Assembly: GCA_002356635.1 (NCBI GenBank)
Contig: CP023454.1
Coordinates: 372,001-436,000, forward strand
Reading direction: 5' to 3'
DNA from: Rhodobacteraceae bacterium QY30
GTDB lineage: Bacteria > Pseudomonadota > Alphaproteobacteria > Rhodobacterales > Rhodobacteraceae
Length of the DNA: 64,000 nucleotides
The notes under the pieces are model-generated. The model was not told where the DNA came from. It made no database searches and was given only the letters and a program-made list of their open reading frames with translations. Position 1 is the stretch's first letter. The number at the start of each line of letters is the position of its first letter. The position numbers and the translations under genes are program-made. Shown piece after piece: positions 7,913 through 17,800 of the stretch.

Positions 7913-8749
7913 ATGATGGGTGACATGGCATACGAATACCCCGGGCAAGGCGGTCTGGATTACTTCCCCTGCCGCTACGGCAAATCGAAGCTTCTGTTCC
8001 GGGGGCCGCGGCGGCGGCTGGACGGGGATTATCTGGCCGTGATCGGGGGGTCGGAGACCTATGGAAAATTCGTTGCCGACCCCTATCCGGCCCTTCTGGA
8101 GCAGTCGATCGGGCAGCCGGTGGTCAATTTCGGGTACATGAATGCCGGAATCGATGTCTTCGTGAACGAACCCACGGTGATCGACATCTGTTCGAAGGCG
8201 CTTGTCACGGTCGTCCAGTTGATGGGGGCACAGAACACCTCGAACAGGTTCTACGCGGTCCACCCCCGGCGGAACGACCGTTTTCTGCGCGCCTCGCCGC
8301 TGATGAAGACCATCTTCCGCGAGGTGGATTTCACCGACTTCAACTTCACGCGCCACATGCTGAACACGCTGCGCCTGCATGCGCCGGACAAGTTTCCGAT
8401 CCTGGTCGACGAACTGCGGGCGGCGTGGCTGGCGCGGATGAAGCTGCTGTTGCAGCGGATCGAAGGCAAGGTGCTGCTGCTGTGGCTGGAACCGCCGGCC
8501 CATCTGCCGGCGCGCGATGATCTGGGGCCCGATCCCTTCCTGGTCGATGCCGACCTGGTGTCGCGCATCCGGCCGCTGGCGGCGGGGCTCGTGCATGTCC
8601 GGTCGACCGGGCTTCCCGCACCGGGGGCTTCGCCGGGCATGATCTATTCCGAACTGGAAGAACCGCAGACCCATGACATGCCCGGACCGGCCTGCCACGG
8701 CGACGTGGCCCGCGCGCTGGAACCGGCCCTGCGGGAGTTGATGCAATGA
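7913..8749 (+). CDS. DUF6473-family protein
   Basis: 278 residues, soluble, resembling the DUF6473 family of Rhodobacteraceae. The conserved opening is MAYEYPG...LDYFPCRYG, followed by a VIGGSETYGKF block and an NFGYMNAG block. These resemble the first two blocks of SGNH/GDSL-type folds, and CHGDVA near the C-terminus could supply a His/Asp, but no enzyme activity is known to me. The start is unsure: ATGs at 7913, 7916 and 7925 are all in frame, and 7925 gives the conserved MAYEYPG opening, though none has a good ribosome site. Divergent from hbd, convergent with etfA, separated by a strong terminator. Confidence 0.8.
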   Translation: MMGDMAYEYPGQGGLDYFPCRYGKSKLLFRGPRRRLDGDYLAVIGGSETYGKFVADPYPALLEQSIGQPVVNFGYMNAGIDVFVNEPTVIDICSKALVTVVQLMGAQNTSNRFYAVHPRRNDRFLRASPLMKTIFREVDFTDFNFTRHMLNTLRLHAPDKFPILVDELRAAWLARMKLLLQRIEGKVLLLWLEPPAHLPARDDLGPDPFLVDADLVSRIRPLAAGLVHVRSTGLPAPGASPGMIYSELEEPQTHDMPGPACHGDVARALEPALRELMQ

Positions 8750-8777
8750 AAAACGGGCGCCTTTTGGCGCCCGTTTT
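8750..8777. terminator. Bidirectional intrinsic terminator between DUF6473 and etfA
   Basis: A perfect 12-base stem, AAAACGGGCGCC with GGCGCCCGTTTT, around a TTTT loop. The A-run and T-run on the two sides let it stop transcription of both convergent genes. Confidence 0.9.
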
Positions 8778-8806
8778 CCCCATGTCCTGCCGATAGGGGC
8801 GGTCGA

Positions 8807-9721
8807 TCAGAGCTTGCCGGTCAGTTCCGGCACCAGGGTGAAGAGGTCGCCCACCAGGCCGTAGTCGGCCACCTGGAAGATCGGCGCCTCCTCGTCCTTG
8901 TTGATGGCGACGATGACCTTCGAGTCCTTCATCCCGGCCAGGTGCTGGATCGCCCCCGAGATGCCCACCGCGATGTAAAGCGCCGGCGCCACCACCTTGC
9001 CGGTCTGGCCGACCTGCCAGTCGTTCGGCGCATAGCCGCTGTCGACCGCCGCGCGGCTGGCGCCCACCGCGGCACCCAGCTTGTCGGCCAGCGCCTCGAT
9101 CAGCTTGAAGTCCGCTTCCGAGCCGACGCCGCGGCCGCCCGAGACGACGATCTTCGCCGAGGTCAGCTCCGGCCGGTCGCTCGAGGCCACCTTGTCCTCG
9201 ACCCAGGCCGACAGCCCGGAATCGGCCGCCGCCGCCGCCGCCTCGACCGGGGCCGAACCGCCCTGGCCCACGGCGGTGAAGTTCGCGCCGCGCACGGTGA
9301 AGACCTTGACCTTGTCGGCCGATTTCACCGTCTGGATGGCGTTGCCGGCATAGATCGGCCGTTCGAAGGTGTCGGCATCGATCACCGCCGTCACATCCGA
9401 CAGCACCATCACGTCGAGAAGCGCCGCCACCCGCGGCAGCACGTTTTTCGCATAGGCCGTCGAGGCCCCGGCAATGTGGCTGTAACCGCCCGCCAGACCG
9501 GCGATCAGCGCCGCCGCAGGTTCCGCCAGGCCGTGGCCCGCGTCCTCGGCATGCAGCACCTTGGCCACGCCCTCGAGCTTCGCCGCCTCGGCCGCCGCCG
9601 CGGCCGGACCCAGCACCAGGACATGCACCTCGCCCAGGGGCTTCACGGCCGCCACCGTCTTGGCCACCGCATCCGTCGCCAGGTGGCCGCCATTCACATC
9701 CGCCAGCAGAAGAACCGCCAT
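8807..9721 (-). CDS. etfA: Electron transfer flavoprotein, alpha subunit
   Basis: 304 residues. With EtfB it forms the soluble FAD heterodimer that takes electrons from acyl-CoA dehydrogenases and passes them to ETF-ubiquinone oxidoreductase. The C-terminal FAD domain shows [18 protein letters not shown] and [12 protein letters not shown], the conserved flavin-binding region. The N-terminal half starts with [15 protein letters not shown] start one base after the etfB stop, so translation is coupled. Mcd (3351-5021) is an obvious electron donor. Confidence 0.97.
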   Translation of the reverse strand: MAVLLLADVNGGHLATDAVAKTVAAVKPLGEVHVLVLGPAAAAAEAAKLEGVAKVLHAEDAGHGLAEPAAALIAGLAGGYSHIAGASTAYAKNVLPRVAALLDVMVLSDVTAVIDADTFERPIYAGNAIQTVKSADKVKVFTVRGANFTAVGQGGSAPVEAAAAAADSGLSAWVEDKVASSDRPELTSAKIVVSGGRGVGSEADFKLIEALADKLGAAVGASRAAVDSGYAPNDWQVGQTGKVVAPALYIAVGISGAIQHLAGMKDSKVIVAINKDEEAPIFQVADYGLVGDLFTLVPELTGKL

Positions 9722-9722
9722 C

Positions 9723-10484
9723 TCAGATCACCCCCGCTTCGTCTTTCAGTTTCGCGATCAGCTCGTCGACCGAGCCGACCTTCACCCCGGCCTTGCGGCC
9801 CGCGGGCTCGGTCGTCTTCACCACCGTCAGGCGCGGCGTGACATCGACGCCGTAATCCGCCGCGGTCTTCTCCTCCAGCGGCTTCTTCTTGGCCTTCATG
9901 ATGTTCGGCAGCGAGGCATAGCGCGGCTCGTTCAGGCGCAGGTCGACCGTCACGATCGCCGGCAGCTTGACCTTGATGGTCTGCAGGCCCCCGTCGACCT
10001 CACGCGTCACCGTGGCGCTCTCGCCCTCGATCGACAGCTCCGAGATGAAGGTCGCCTGGCTCCAGCCCAGAAGCGCCGACAGCATCTGGCCGGTGGCGTT
10101 CATGTCGTTGTCGATCGCCTGCTTGCCCGCCAGCACCAGCCCGGGCTGTTCGTCGCGCACCACCGCCGCCAGAAGCTTCGCCACCGCCAGCGGCTCGATG
10201 TCGGTGTGCACGTCCGACGCCGCCTCGATCAGGATCGCCCGGTCGGCCCCCATCGCCAGAGCCGTCCGCAGCGTCTCCTGCGCCTGCTTCACCCCCACCG
10301 ACACCACCACGATCTCGGACGCGACACCCTTCTCCTTCAGACGGATCGCCTCCTCGACCGCGATCTCGTCGAACGGGTTCATCGACATCTTCACGTTCGC
10401 CAGATCCACGCCCGACCCGTCCGCCTTCACGCGAACCTTCACGTTGTAGTCAATCACCCGCTTCACGGGCACCAATACCTTCAT
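9723..10484 (-). CDS. etfB: Electron transfer flavoprotein, beta subunit
   Basis: 253 residues from ATG 10484, opening [14 protein letters not shown] as in orthologues. An AGGAGA motif ~8 bases upstream fixes this start, and the longer form from 10523 is not needed. EtfB binds AMP and completes the ETF dimer with EtfA. The family stretch [20 protein letters not shown], which includes the recognition loop for dehydrogenase docking, is present. First gene of the etfBA pair, 202 bases downstream of the adenosyltransferase gene. That gap holds a 22-base inverted repeat. Confidence 0.97.
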   Translation of the reverse strand: MKVLVPVKRVIDYNVKVRVKADGSGVDLANVKMSMNPFDEIAVEEAIRLKEKGVASEIVVVSVGVKQAQETLRTALAMGADRAILIEAASDVHTDIEPLAVAKLLAAVVRDEQPGLVLAGKQAIDNDMNATGQMLSALLGWSQATFISELSIEGESATVTREVDGGLQTIKVKLPAIVTVDLRLNEPRYASLPNIMKAKKKPLEEKTAADYGVDVTPRLTVVKTTEPAGRKAGVKVGSVDELIAKLKDEAGVI

Positions 10485-10560
10485 CGATGCGTCTCCTCGT
10501 GCAAACTGCGCCACCCCTCCCAAGGGACAGCAGGAAGTCGTTCGGTGCCTTTACTATCGA

Positions 10561-10582
10561 CTCTGTTCGCAGGGAAACAGAG
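10561..10582. promoter_or_regulatory. 22-base inverted repeat upstream of etfBA
   Basis: CTCTGTT (10561-10567) and AACAGAG (10576-10582) are perfect 7-base arms around 8 bases. It lies ~77 bases upstream of the etfB start, next to a possible minus-strand promoter (TGTTTC-17-TAGTAA). Dimensions suit a dimeric regulator such as a TetR or GntR protein; identity unknown. Confidence 0.4.
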
Positions 10583-10686
10583 GAAAATCGACAGTCTGAC
10601 AGTCTCCTGCGCCAAAACGCGCCGGAAGAATTCCGATAGCGCCAACACTGATCGGCAAAGAGCCTGTCCCTTGCGGGTCCGGCCGG

Positions 10687-11259
10687 TCAGCGATTCTTGC
10701 CAGGCACCCAGAGGACGTCGGCGCGGCCTTCGTCGTTGGCGATCCGGGCGGCAACGAAGAACCAGTCCGAAAGCCGGTTGAGATACCGCAGCGCGTCCGG
10801 GTTGATCGCATCATGGGCCGCGAGCTCGACCGTGCAACGTTCGGCGCGGCGCGAGACGGTGCGGCACAGATGCAGGTGCGCGGCCAGCGCGGTGCCCCCC
10901 GGCAGGACGAAGCTGCGCAGGGGGGTGAGCCGTGCGTTCATCGCGTCGATCTCGGCTTCCAGGCGGTCGACCTGGGCCGCCACCATGCGCAGCACCGGAT
11001 AGCCCGCTTCGGGATCCTTTTCGGGGGCGGGGCGCGACAGGTCGGCGCCCAGATCGAACAGGTCGTTCTGGATGCGGGCGAGGGCCGCGTCGATGTCGTC
11101 GGGCGCATGAAGGCGCGCCAGTCCCAGGGTGGCGTTGGTTTCGTCCACCGTGCCGTAGGCCGCGACGCGCAGGTCGGCCTTGGAAACGCGGCTGCCGTCG
11201 GAAAGGGCGGTTTCACCGGCGTCGCCGGTCCGGGTGTAGATGCGGTTCAGAACGACCAT
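10687..11259 (-). CDS. Cob(I)yrinic acid a,c-diamide adenosyltransferase, PduO type
   Basis: 190 residues. It transfers the adenosyl group of ATP to cob(I)alamin to make adenosylcobalamin. PduO-type signatures are the N-terminal TRTGDAGETAL phosphate loop, YGTVDETNA, and the helices RRAERCTVEL and YLNRLSDWFFVAAR. The ATG overlaps the stop of the HIG1-like gene by one base (TGATG), so the two are coupled. The product feeds B12-dependent ethylmalonyl-CoA and methylmalonyl-CoA mutases, which suits a genome with Mcd. Confidence 0.93.
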   Translation of the reverse strand: MVVLNRIYTRTGDAGETALSDGSRVSKADLRVAAYGTVDETNATLGLARLHAPDDIDAALARIQNDLFDLGADLSRPAPEKDPEAGYPVLRMVAAQVDRLEAEIDAMNARLTPLRSFVLPGGTALAAHLHLCRTVSRRAERCTVELAAHDAINPDALRYLNRLSDWFFVAARIANDEGRADVLWVPGKNR

Positions 11260-11462
11260 CAGCCATGCCTCCGAAGGGTTACGAACGCGAGGATCAGGGC
11301 GACGGCGATGGCCTGCGCGACGATCCGATAGCGCATGATGCGGTTGGCGTGCTTGCGGTTGAAGGCCCCGCCCTTGGCAAAGCCGCCGATGCCGATCATC
11401 AGGATGACCACCACGGTCAGGCAGGCAAGCGCCGCTATCAGGAAAAGGGGATCGCGGGTCAT
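11259..11462 (-). CDS. Twin-transmembrane small protein (HIG1 family)
   Basis: 67 residues from ATG 11462, opening MTRDPLFLIAAL. AAAGG six bases upstream favours this start over ATG 11468. Two hydrophobic helices, roughly residues 6-27 and 46-62, flank a basic hairpin (FNRKHANRIMRYR), the pattern of HIG1 domain proteins. Mitochondrial and alphaproteobacterial members associate with cytochrome oxidase. Coupled to the adenosyltransferase gene downstream. Short enough to be missed by many gene finders. Confidence 0.85.
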   Translation of the reverse strand: MTRDPLFLIAALACLTVVVILMIGIGGFAKGGAFNRKHANRIMRYRIVAQAIAVALILAFVTLRRHG

Positions 11463-11523
11463 GGCCATCCTTTCGTGCGTACCCCGGCTTCTTACAGCCA
11501 GCCGCGGCCCTGCGCCATCCCGT

Positions 11524-12351
11524 TCAGGTGCGCGCCGTGATCCAGTCCAGCATCGCCACCGGCAGGAAGCGGCGGATGAAGGCCGTGAAGTAGGCAGGGG
11601 TGGTGATGTAATACCGCGGCTTCGGCCGGCGTGCATCCAGCGCGCGGAGCAGCTTGGTCGTCACGGCCGAGGCCGGAAGCTCGAAGGGATCTGGGCCGCG
11701 GCTTTCATACAGACGCTTGAGCAGCGTGGCTTCGTACTGGGCCCGGCGCGGACTGCCCCGCCAGTCGATCCAGCGTTCGAAATGCGGGATCGAGTTCACG
11801 CGAATCTTCGATGTGACGGGGCCGGGGATCATCAGGACCACGTGAATGGGCGTGTCGCGCATTTCCAGGCGCAGGACGTCGGTCAGCCCCTCCATCGCGA
11901 ATTTCGTGGCCACATAGGCGCCGCGCCAGCGGATGCCGACCAGCCCCAGCACCGAGGAGCAATTGACGATGGTGCCGCGCCCCTGCGCGCGCATCACCGG
12001 AATCACCCGGCGCGTCAGGTCGTGGACGCCGAAAAGGTTGGTTTCGAAGATCTCGCGCAGCGCGCCGCGGGGCAGGTCCTCTGTCGCGCCGGGGCAGCCG
12101 AAGGCGCCGTTGTTGAACAGTGCGTCCAGCGTCCCGCCGGTGCGGCGGAGGGTTTCGGCGACGGCAGAGTCGATACTGGCTTCATCGGCGTAATCCAGTG
12201 GGAAGCTTTCCAGCCCCTCGCCCCGCAGTCGTTCACAATCGGCCTCGGACCGGCAGGTAGCAAAAACGCGCCACCCTGCGCGCTTCAGCCCGTGAGCGGC
12301 ATCGTAACCGATGCCGGAGGAACATCCGGTGATCAGGATCGTGCGCGTCAT
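11524..12351 (-). CDS. Short-chain dehydrogenase/reductase
   Basis: 275 residues, a classical SDR. The cofactor loop TGCSSGIG is at residues 8-15, NNGAF at 80-84 corresponds to NNAG, and the catalytic residues are Ser132/133, Tyr146 and Lys150 (YVATK). An Arg34 after the second strand (ATCRSE) suggests NADP preference. Substrate unknown; similar proteins act on retinol, steroids or fatty acyl groups. First gene of a minus-strand set (SDR, HIG1, adenosyltransferase), with a 61-base gap before the HIG1 gene. Divergent from parC. Confidence 0.9.
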   Translation of the reverse strand: MTRTILITGCSSGIGYDAAHGLKRAGWRVFATCRSEADCERLRGEGLESFPLDYADEASIDSAVAETLRRTGGTLDALFNNGAFGCPGATEDLPRGALREIFETNLFGVHDLTRRVIPVMRAQGRGTIVNCSSVLGLVGIRWRGAYVATKFAMEGLTDVLRLEMRDTPIHVVLMIPGPVTSKIRVNSIPHFERWIDWRGSPRRAQYEATLLKRLYESRGPDPFELPASAVTTKLLRALDARRPKPRYYITTPAYFTAFIRRFLPVAMLDWITART

Positions 12352-12451
12352 CTGAAATCCATGCTCTTGCCGGTAAAGGGCCGATCCGGCCGTCGGTGAA
12401 GGGGCTAGGGGGATTTCGGGGTTTTCGCAACCGCCAAACCGGGAAATCCGG

Positions 12452-12480
12452 CTGGACCGCGACCGATGCAGCCACTAAAC
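12452..12480 (+). promoter_or_regulatory. Predicted parC promoter, possibly leaderless
   Basis: CTGGAC (12452-12457), 17-base spacer, CTAAAC (12475-12480). Transcription would begin at about 12487-12488, at the A of the parC ATG, and no ribosome site lies between. Confidence 0.4.
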
Positions 12481-12487
12481 CCCGGCC

Positions 12488-14737
12488 ATGACCGATACGC
12501 CCGACGACCTGCCCGAGTCCGGCCCTGAAACCGGGCTGACCACGTCCGAACCGCTGAGCCGCGCCATCGGCGAGCGGTATCTGACCTATGCGCTGTCCAC
12601 GATCATGCACCGGGCATTGCCCGATGCGCGTGACGGTCTGAAACCGGTGCACCGGCGCATCCTTTATGCGATGCGGGAACTGCGGTTGTCGCCCACGGGG
12701 GGCTTCCGCAAATCGGCCAAGATCGTTGGCGACGTGATGGGGAACTACCACCCGCATGGCGACAGCGCGATCTATGACGCGATGGCGCGCCTGGCGCAGG
12801 ATTTCGTGATCCGCTACCCGCTGGTCGACGGTCAGGGGAACTTCGGCAACATCGACGGCGACAGCCCTGCAGCCAGCCGCTACACCGAAGCGCGGATGAC
12901 CGCTGCCGCCGAGATCTTGCTGGAAGGTCTGGCCGAGGACGCGGTCGAGATGCGGCCGAACTACGACGGCACCTTGCAGGAGCCGGTGGTTCTGCCGGCC
13001 GCGATCCCGAACCTTCTGGCCAATGGTGCGAGCGGCATCGCCGTGGGCATGGCCACCAACATTCCGCCCCACAACCTGCATGAACTGATCGACGCCTGCC
13101 AGCACCTGATCCGGCACCCGCAGGCGACGGCGGCCGATCTGATGGCTTTCGTGCCCGGCCCCGATTTCCCGACGGGCGGCATTCTGGTGGAACCGCGCGA
13201 CAGCATCCTTGACGCCTACAGCACCGGGCGCGGCGCCTTTCGTCTGCGCGCCCGCTGGCAGACCGAGGATCTGGGCCGTGGCACCTGGCAGATCGTCGTG
13301 ACCGAGATCCCCTATCAGGTGCAGAAATCGAAGCTGATCGAACGTCTGGCCGAGCTGATCCAGTTGAAGAAGGTCCCGGCGCTGGCGGATGTGCGCGACG
13401 AATCCGCCGAAGACGTGCGGATCGTGCTGGAACCGCGGTCACGGACCGTGGACCCGGACATGCTGATGGGGATGCTTTACCGCAATTCGGAACTGGAAAC
13501 CCGGTTCAGCCTGAACATGAACGTGCTGATCGACGGCCGGGTGCCGAAGGTCTGTTCGCTGCCCGAAGTGCTGCGCGCCTTCCTGGACCACCGCCGCGAT
13601 GTGCTGTTGCGCCGCAGTCAGCACCGGATCGGCAAGATCGACGCCCGGCTGGAGGTTCTGGAAGGCTATATCATCGCCTATCTGAACCTTGACCGGGTGA
13701 TCGAGATCATCCGTTACGAGGACGACCCCAAGGCCAAGCTGATCCAGGAATTCGACCTGACGGATGTGCAGGCCGAGGCGATCCTGAACATGCGGCTCAG
13801 GAACCTGCGCAAGCTTGAGGAAATGGAGCTGCGCCGCGAACGCGACGACCTGATCCAGGAACGCGCGGGGCTGGAAGACCTTCTGGGCAGCGAGGCGCTG
13901 CAATGGAAGGCGATCGGCAAGGAACTGGCGGACGTTCAGAAGAAATTCGGCAAGGGCACCGAATTCGGCAAGCGCCGCACTGATTTCGCCGAGGCGGTCG
14001 AGGTTGCGGAAGTGCCGATCGAGGCGATGATCGACCGCGAACCGATCACCGTCATCCTGTCGAAGATGGGCTGGGTCCGGGCGATGAAGGGCCACCAGCC
14101 GCTGGATGCCGAGGTGAAGTTCAAGGATGGTGACGCGGGCCGCTTCGTGCTTCACGCGGAAACCACCGACCGCATCCTGATCGCGGGGGCCAATGGTCGC
14201 TTCTACACCGTGCTGGGGGCGAACCTGCCGGGCGGGCGGGGCATGGGCGAACCGCTCCGCCTGATGGTCGATCTGCCCAACGATGCCGATATCACCGATC
14301 TTCTGATCTACCGCCCGGGCGAGAAATACCTTGTCGCCTCGTCGGAAGGGGATGGGTTCGTCGTCGCTTCGGATGAACTGCTGGCACAGACCAAGGCCGG
14401 CAAGCAGGTGATGAATCTCGGGACCGGTGCGGTTGCAGCGGTGGTGCGCAAGATCGCGGGCGATCACGTCGCGGTGGTGGGAGAAAACCGCAAGGTTCTG
14501 GTTTTCCCGCTGGTAGAGCTGCCGGAAATGGCGCGCGGCAAGGGGGTTCGCCTGCAACGCTACAAGGACGGCGGCCTGTCGGATGCAACCACGTTCAACC
14601 TGATCGACGGGCTGTCCTGGAAGGATCCCGCCGGGCGGACCCGAACGGAAACCGACCTGGGCGAATGGCTGGGCAAGCGGGCGACTGCGGGCCGGATGGC
14701 GCCGCGCGGTTTCCCGCGCGACAACCGGTTCAACTGA
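12488..14737 (+). CDS. parC: DNA topoisomerase IV subunit A
   Basis: 749 residues. With ParE it decatenates daughter chromosomes. The breakage-reunion domain begins near residue 20. The active-site tyrosine is Tyr132 (AASRYTEAR). The quinolone region [10 protein letters not shown] (88-97) keeps Ser93 and Asp97, the sensitive-type residues. The C-terminal part is short and the GyrA box is absent, so ParC rather than GyrA fits. No ribosome site precedes the ATG, in line with a possible leaderless mRNA. Convergent with the TerB-like gene, 6 bases apart. Confidence 0.96.
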   Translation: MTDTPDDLPESGPETGLTTSEPLSRAIGERYLTYALSTIMHRALPDARDGLKPVHRRILYAMRELRLSPTGGFRKSAKIVGDVMGNYHPHGDSAIYDAMARLAQDFVIRYPLVDGQGNFGNIDGDSPAASRYTEARMTAAAEILLEGLAEDAVEMRPNYDGTLQEPVVLPAAIPNLLANGASGIAVGMATNIPPHNLHELIDACQHLIRHPQATAADLMAFVPGPDFPTGGILVEPRDSILDAYSTGRGAFRLRARWQTEDLGRGTWQIVVTEIPYQVQKSKLIERLAELIQLKKVPALADVRDESAEDVRIVLEPRSRTVDPDMLMGMLYRNSELETRFSLNMNVLIDGRVPKVCSLPEVLRAFLDHRRDVLLRRSQHRIGKIDARLEVLEGYIIAYLNLDRVIEIIRYEDDPKAKLIQEFDLTDVQAEAILNMRLRNLRKLEEMELRRERDDLIQERAGLEDLLGSEALQWKAIGKELADVQKKFGKGTEFGKRRTDFAEAVEVAEVPIEAMIDREPITVILSKMGWVRAMKGHQPLDAEVKFKDGDAGRFVLHAETTDRILIAGANGRFYTVLGANLPGGRGMGEPLRLMVDLPNDADITDLLIYRPGEKYLVASSEGDGFVVASDELLAQTKAGKQVMNLGTGAVAAVVRKIAGDHVAVVGENRKVLVFPLVELPEMARGKGVRLQRYKDGGLSDATTFNLIDGLSWKDPAGRTRTETDLGEWLGKRATAGRMAPRGFPRDNRFN

Positions 14738-14743
14738 TCCGGT

Positions 14744-15535
14744 TCAGGTCGTCATCGAGGGCGAATCGGGCCGCTTGGCGGTGGCGGCCGCGATTTCGGC
14801 GGTTTCACCTTCGGACAGACCCAGCGCCTCGGCGAGACGGCGCAGGTGGTCATGTTCGGCGAAATGGTCCGCGTTGATCGCCAGCAGCGAGGCGGCGTAG
14901 ACCTCACGCTCCAGCCCCGGCGGTGTCGCGGCGGCCAGCGCGCGCGCGTCAACCTCTCCCTCCATCTCGCGACGGACGAACTCCACCTCGGCATCGGTCG
15001 CGGACTTGAGGTTGTCCATGATGATCCGCCGCTCCTCGGGGTCGATCTCGCCGTCGGACTTGGCAGCCTGGATCATGGCCCGCAACAGAAGGGCAGCGAC
15101 GGCCTCCTCCGGGGCCGAAGCGGGGGCCGCTGCCGCGCCTTCCTCGCCCTGCCGAAGCTTTTCCGCAAAGCTTCCGGGCGCCGGTGCCGTTGCACTGGGG
15201 GCGCTGCCCGGGACGAGGGAACCCGCACCCAGCTTGTTCCAGAGATCCTCGATCGGCGATTGACCGGCGTTGCGGCCGTAGGGCACGCCCCGGCCGGGGC
15301 GTCGGCTGGCGAAATCGTCCCAGGGGCTGGCCCCGCCGCCGGCGCCGGGCTCGCGCTGGCCCAGCCCCTGGATCACCCGGTCCAGCATCGAGCCCTCGCG
15401 GGGCCGCGAAATCCGGTCCAGAAGACCGCCGAGGCCGGCGTCGGACTTGCCCGGCGTCCGGTTCATTGCATTGGTGATGCCCTTGTAGGCGATGACCCCG
15501 AGGGCCACGCGGGCAAGCGTCTGGATCAGGCTCAT
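14744..15535 (-). CDS. TerB/DUF533-family protein
   Basis: 263 residues. The N-terminus (MSLIQTLARVALGVIAYKGI) holds a weak hydrophobic segment, followed by a ~110-residue Gly/Pro/Ala-rich linker. The C-terminal half is an alpha-helical TerB/DUF533 domain with an acidic DGEIDPEE loop that could bind a metal ion. Related proteins are YebE and tellurite-resistance TerB, but a tellurite role is not shown by family membership alone. A second, more divergent member lies at 19257-19949. ATG preceded by AGGAGAA. Confidence 0.8.
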   Translation of the reverse strand: MSLIQTLARVALGVIAYKGITNAMNRTPGKSDAGLGGLLDRISRPREGSMLDRVIQGLGQREPGAGGGASPWDDFASRRPGRGVPYGRNAGQSPIEDLWNKLGAGSLVPGSAPSATAPAPGSFAEKLRQGEEGAAAAPASAPEEAVAALLLRAMIQAAKSDGEIDPEERRIIMDNLKSATDAEVEFVRREMEGEVDARALAAATPPGLEREVYAASLLAINADHFAEHDHLRRLAEALGLSEGETAEIAAATAKRPDSPSMTT

Positions 15536-15620
15536 GACGTTCTCCTGTCTGAGGGACGCAGCCCAACGCCAGGGCGGGGTCAGCGGTTCCTGTCGGGGGA
15601 ACCGGTCCCGTGCCAGCGCC

Positions 15621-17006
15621 TCAGGCAGGGGCGACGCGCAGCCAGACGCCGCCGTCGGGTCTTAGCGTCAGGATCAGCACCGGCTTCGGATTGCGGCCCG
15701 GAACAAGGTCGAACCGGAAGCGCGCCAGAAGGGTCGACAGGATGATCACCGCTTCCTGCAAGGCGAAGGAGGCGCCGATGCAGATGCGGGGGCCGCCTCC
15801 GAAGGGCAGGAAGGCAAAGCGATCGACCGCTTGTCCGGGGGCAAAGCGACCGGGGTCGAAGCGGTCCGGGTCGGACCAGAGCAGGTGGCTGCGGTGCAGG
15901 GCATAGATTGGAAGCATCACCGTATCGCCGCGCCGGATCTCGCGGCCGCAAAGGGTGTCCGGGGCTTGCGCCGTGCGCGACAGGATCGCGGCGGGGGGAT
16001 AAAGACGCAGCGTTTCGTCGATGATCTGGCGGGTGTAGGGCAGGTGGGACACATCCGCGCCTGTCGCCGCCCGGACCCGGGAACCGCTTCCCAGGACCGC
16101 CTGCGCCTCGGCCCGGGCGCGCTCCTGCACCACGGGGTCGAAGGCGCAGAGGTAAAGGGCCCAGGCCAGGGTCAGCGCCGTCGTCTCGTGCCCTGCGACG
16201 ATGAAGGTCAGAAGGTTGTCGCGCAGTTCGGCCGGCGACATGCGCCGTCCGGTCTCCGGGTCTGCCCCGTCCATCAGCAGGTCCAGCAGATCGGGCACCG
16301 GACGCGGCCCGGCGGCCCGGCGGTCTTCGATGGCGCGATCCGCGACCGACTTCATCTGCCCCAGCACCCGCGCCGACCCCATGCGTGACGGACGCGGCAC
16401 CCATCCCGGTACGCCGAGCATGTCCAGCAGCGAAACCTTGGCCACCTGCGCGATATAGCTGTCGATGGCACCGTGCACCGCATCCCGGTCGATCTGGCCA
16501 CCGCCCGACAGGGTCACATCGGCGATCACCTCGAAGGTGGCCGTCACCATCTCGTCGAACAGGTTGGCGGCCCGGCCTTCGGCCACAGCGATTCGGGCCG
16601 CCGCGCGTTCGGCGGCCGCCGTCATCACCGGCGCAAGTGCGGAGACCGGGCGGGGGGCAAAGGCCGGGGCGGCCGCGCGCCGCTGCCAGTGCCAATGCGC
16701 GCCTTCCGCCACGAACAGACTGTCGCCGATGGCCGGCCCCAGCAGCAGCTTCGTCACGTCGGACTTCGGATAATCCTCGACCCGATCCTTTAGGATATGT
16801 CGCAGGGCATCGGGGTCCATCACCATGTGCCAGCGGATCCCGGTGCGCCCCGACACCATCGGTTGGCGGGTCGCGATTTCGGGCAGGATCTCCAGCAGGT
16901 TGCGCCGGGCTGCCCGCAGGGTTTGAAGCAGGCCCCATTTTTCGCGGACCAGCGCCACCCGGGGCGGGTAGCGGTTCGGGGCGTCGGTGGTCACGGATGC
17001 TGTCAT
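15621..17006 (-). CDS. Cytochrome P450
   Basis: 461 residues from ATG 17006, chosen because GGAGA lies 6 bases upstream; an ATG 12 codons earlier lacks this. A soluble bacterial haem monooxygenase. Family signatures in order are the I-helix oxygen-binding AGHETTAL, the K-helix ETLR, and the haem loop FGGGPRICIG with ligand Cys409. Needs a ferredoxin/reductase partner, which is not encoded nearby. The substrate is not evident. Flanked by a TerB-like gene and, divergently, by a lipoprotein gene. Confidence 0.95.
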   Translation of the reverse strand: MTASVTTDAPNRYPPRVALVREKWGLLQTLRAARRNLLEILPEIATRQPMVSGRTGIRWHMVMDPDALRHILKDRVEDYPKSDVTKLLLGPAIGDSLFVAEGAHWHWQRRAAAPAFAPRPVSALAPVMTAAAERAAARIAVAEGRAANLFDEMVTATFEVIADVTLSGGGQIDRDAVHGAIDSYIAQVAKVSLLDMLGVPGWVPRPSRMGSARVLGQMKSVADRAIEDRRAAGPRPVPDLLDLLMDGADPETGRRMSPAELRDNLLTFIVAGHETTALTLAWALYLCAFDPVVQERARAEAQAVLGSGSRVRAATGADVSHLPYTRQIIDETLRLYPPAAILSRTAQAPDTLCGREIRRGDTVMLPIYALHRSHLLWSDPDRFDPGRFAPGQAVDRFAFLPFGGGPRICIGASFALQEAVIILSTLLARFRFDLVPGRNPKPVLILTLRPDGGVWLRVAPA

Positions 17007-17092
17007 GCGTATCTCCGGCGATCGGTGCCGCCACCGTTGCACGCAAGGGCCCGCTGGGCTATCCCTGCGCCGATCATATTCAGGGGATGTTC

Positions 17093-17743
17093 ATGTCCGT
17101 CTTTACCCGCATCGCCGCCGTCGCCGCCGTGGTGATCCTGTCCGCCTGCGCCCGCGAGGATCTGTCGAAGCCGCAAGCGGACATCGGCGACTTCCGTCTG
17201 GGCTACAACATCGTCGTGGCCAAGAACGCCAAGCCGGTCGGACCGTCGCGCAAGGCCGAACCGGCCGAGTGGGAAAAGGCGATCAAGGACGAAATCGCGA
17301 AGCGCACCGGCACGTATCAGGGCAACAAGCTTTATCATCTGGCGACGGGCGTCGATGCCTATGCGCTGGCGGTGCCGGGCATTCCGGTCCTGCTGGCGCC
17401 CAAGTCTGCGCTGGTCGTCACCGTCAACGTCTGGGACGATGCGGCGGGCGTGATGATCAACCCCGAGCCGAAGCAGTTCACCATCATCGAGCAGCTGAGC
17501 GACAAGTCCGTGGTCGGGTCGGGCCTGACCATGACGCGCGAGGAACAGATGAAGGGGCTGGCCGAACAGGCGGCGCGGCGGATCAACGCCTGGCTGGTGG
17601 AAAACAAGGTCTGGTTCACCCCGGAAGAAGTTGCCAGGCGCGCCGAAGGCAAGGCCGGGCGCAAGCTGGCAGAGGCGGCTGCACCTGCCCCGGCGAAGCC
17701 CGCGGCGGCGGCCAACCCGAAGGTGTCCAAGCCGGCCAACTGA
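17093..17743 (+). CDS. Putative lipoprotein of unknown function
   Basis: 216 residues from ATG 17093; AGGGG six bases upstream decides this start over ATG 17087. A short signal peptide ends in ILSAC, so Cys19 is the likely lipid-modified residue. The mature domain has no motif I can name. It has a predicted globular region (DFRLGYNIVVAKNAK...) and then an Ala/Pro/Lys-rich tail (AAAPAPAKPAAAANPKVSK), typical of a flexible wall-spanning end. Probably its own unit, divergent from the P450 gene. Confidence 0.7.
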   Translation: MSVFTRIAAVAAVVILSACAREDLSKPQADIGDFRLGYNIVVAKNAKPVGPSRKAEPAEWEKAIKDEIAKRTGTYQGNKLYHLATGVDAYALAVPGIPVLLAPKSALVVTVNVWDDAAGVMINPEPKQFTIIEQLSDKSVVGSGLTMTREEQMKGLAEQAARRINAWLVENKVWFTPEEVARRAEGKAGRKLAEAAAPAPAKPAAAANPKVSKPAN

Positions 17744-17800
17744 CCGCCGCGGCCTGCACGGTCGCGCATCGGGCGGCCGGTGGCATCGGCGTTCTGCCGC

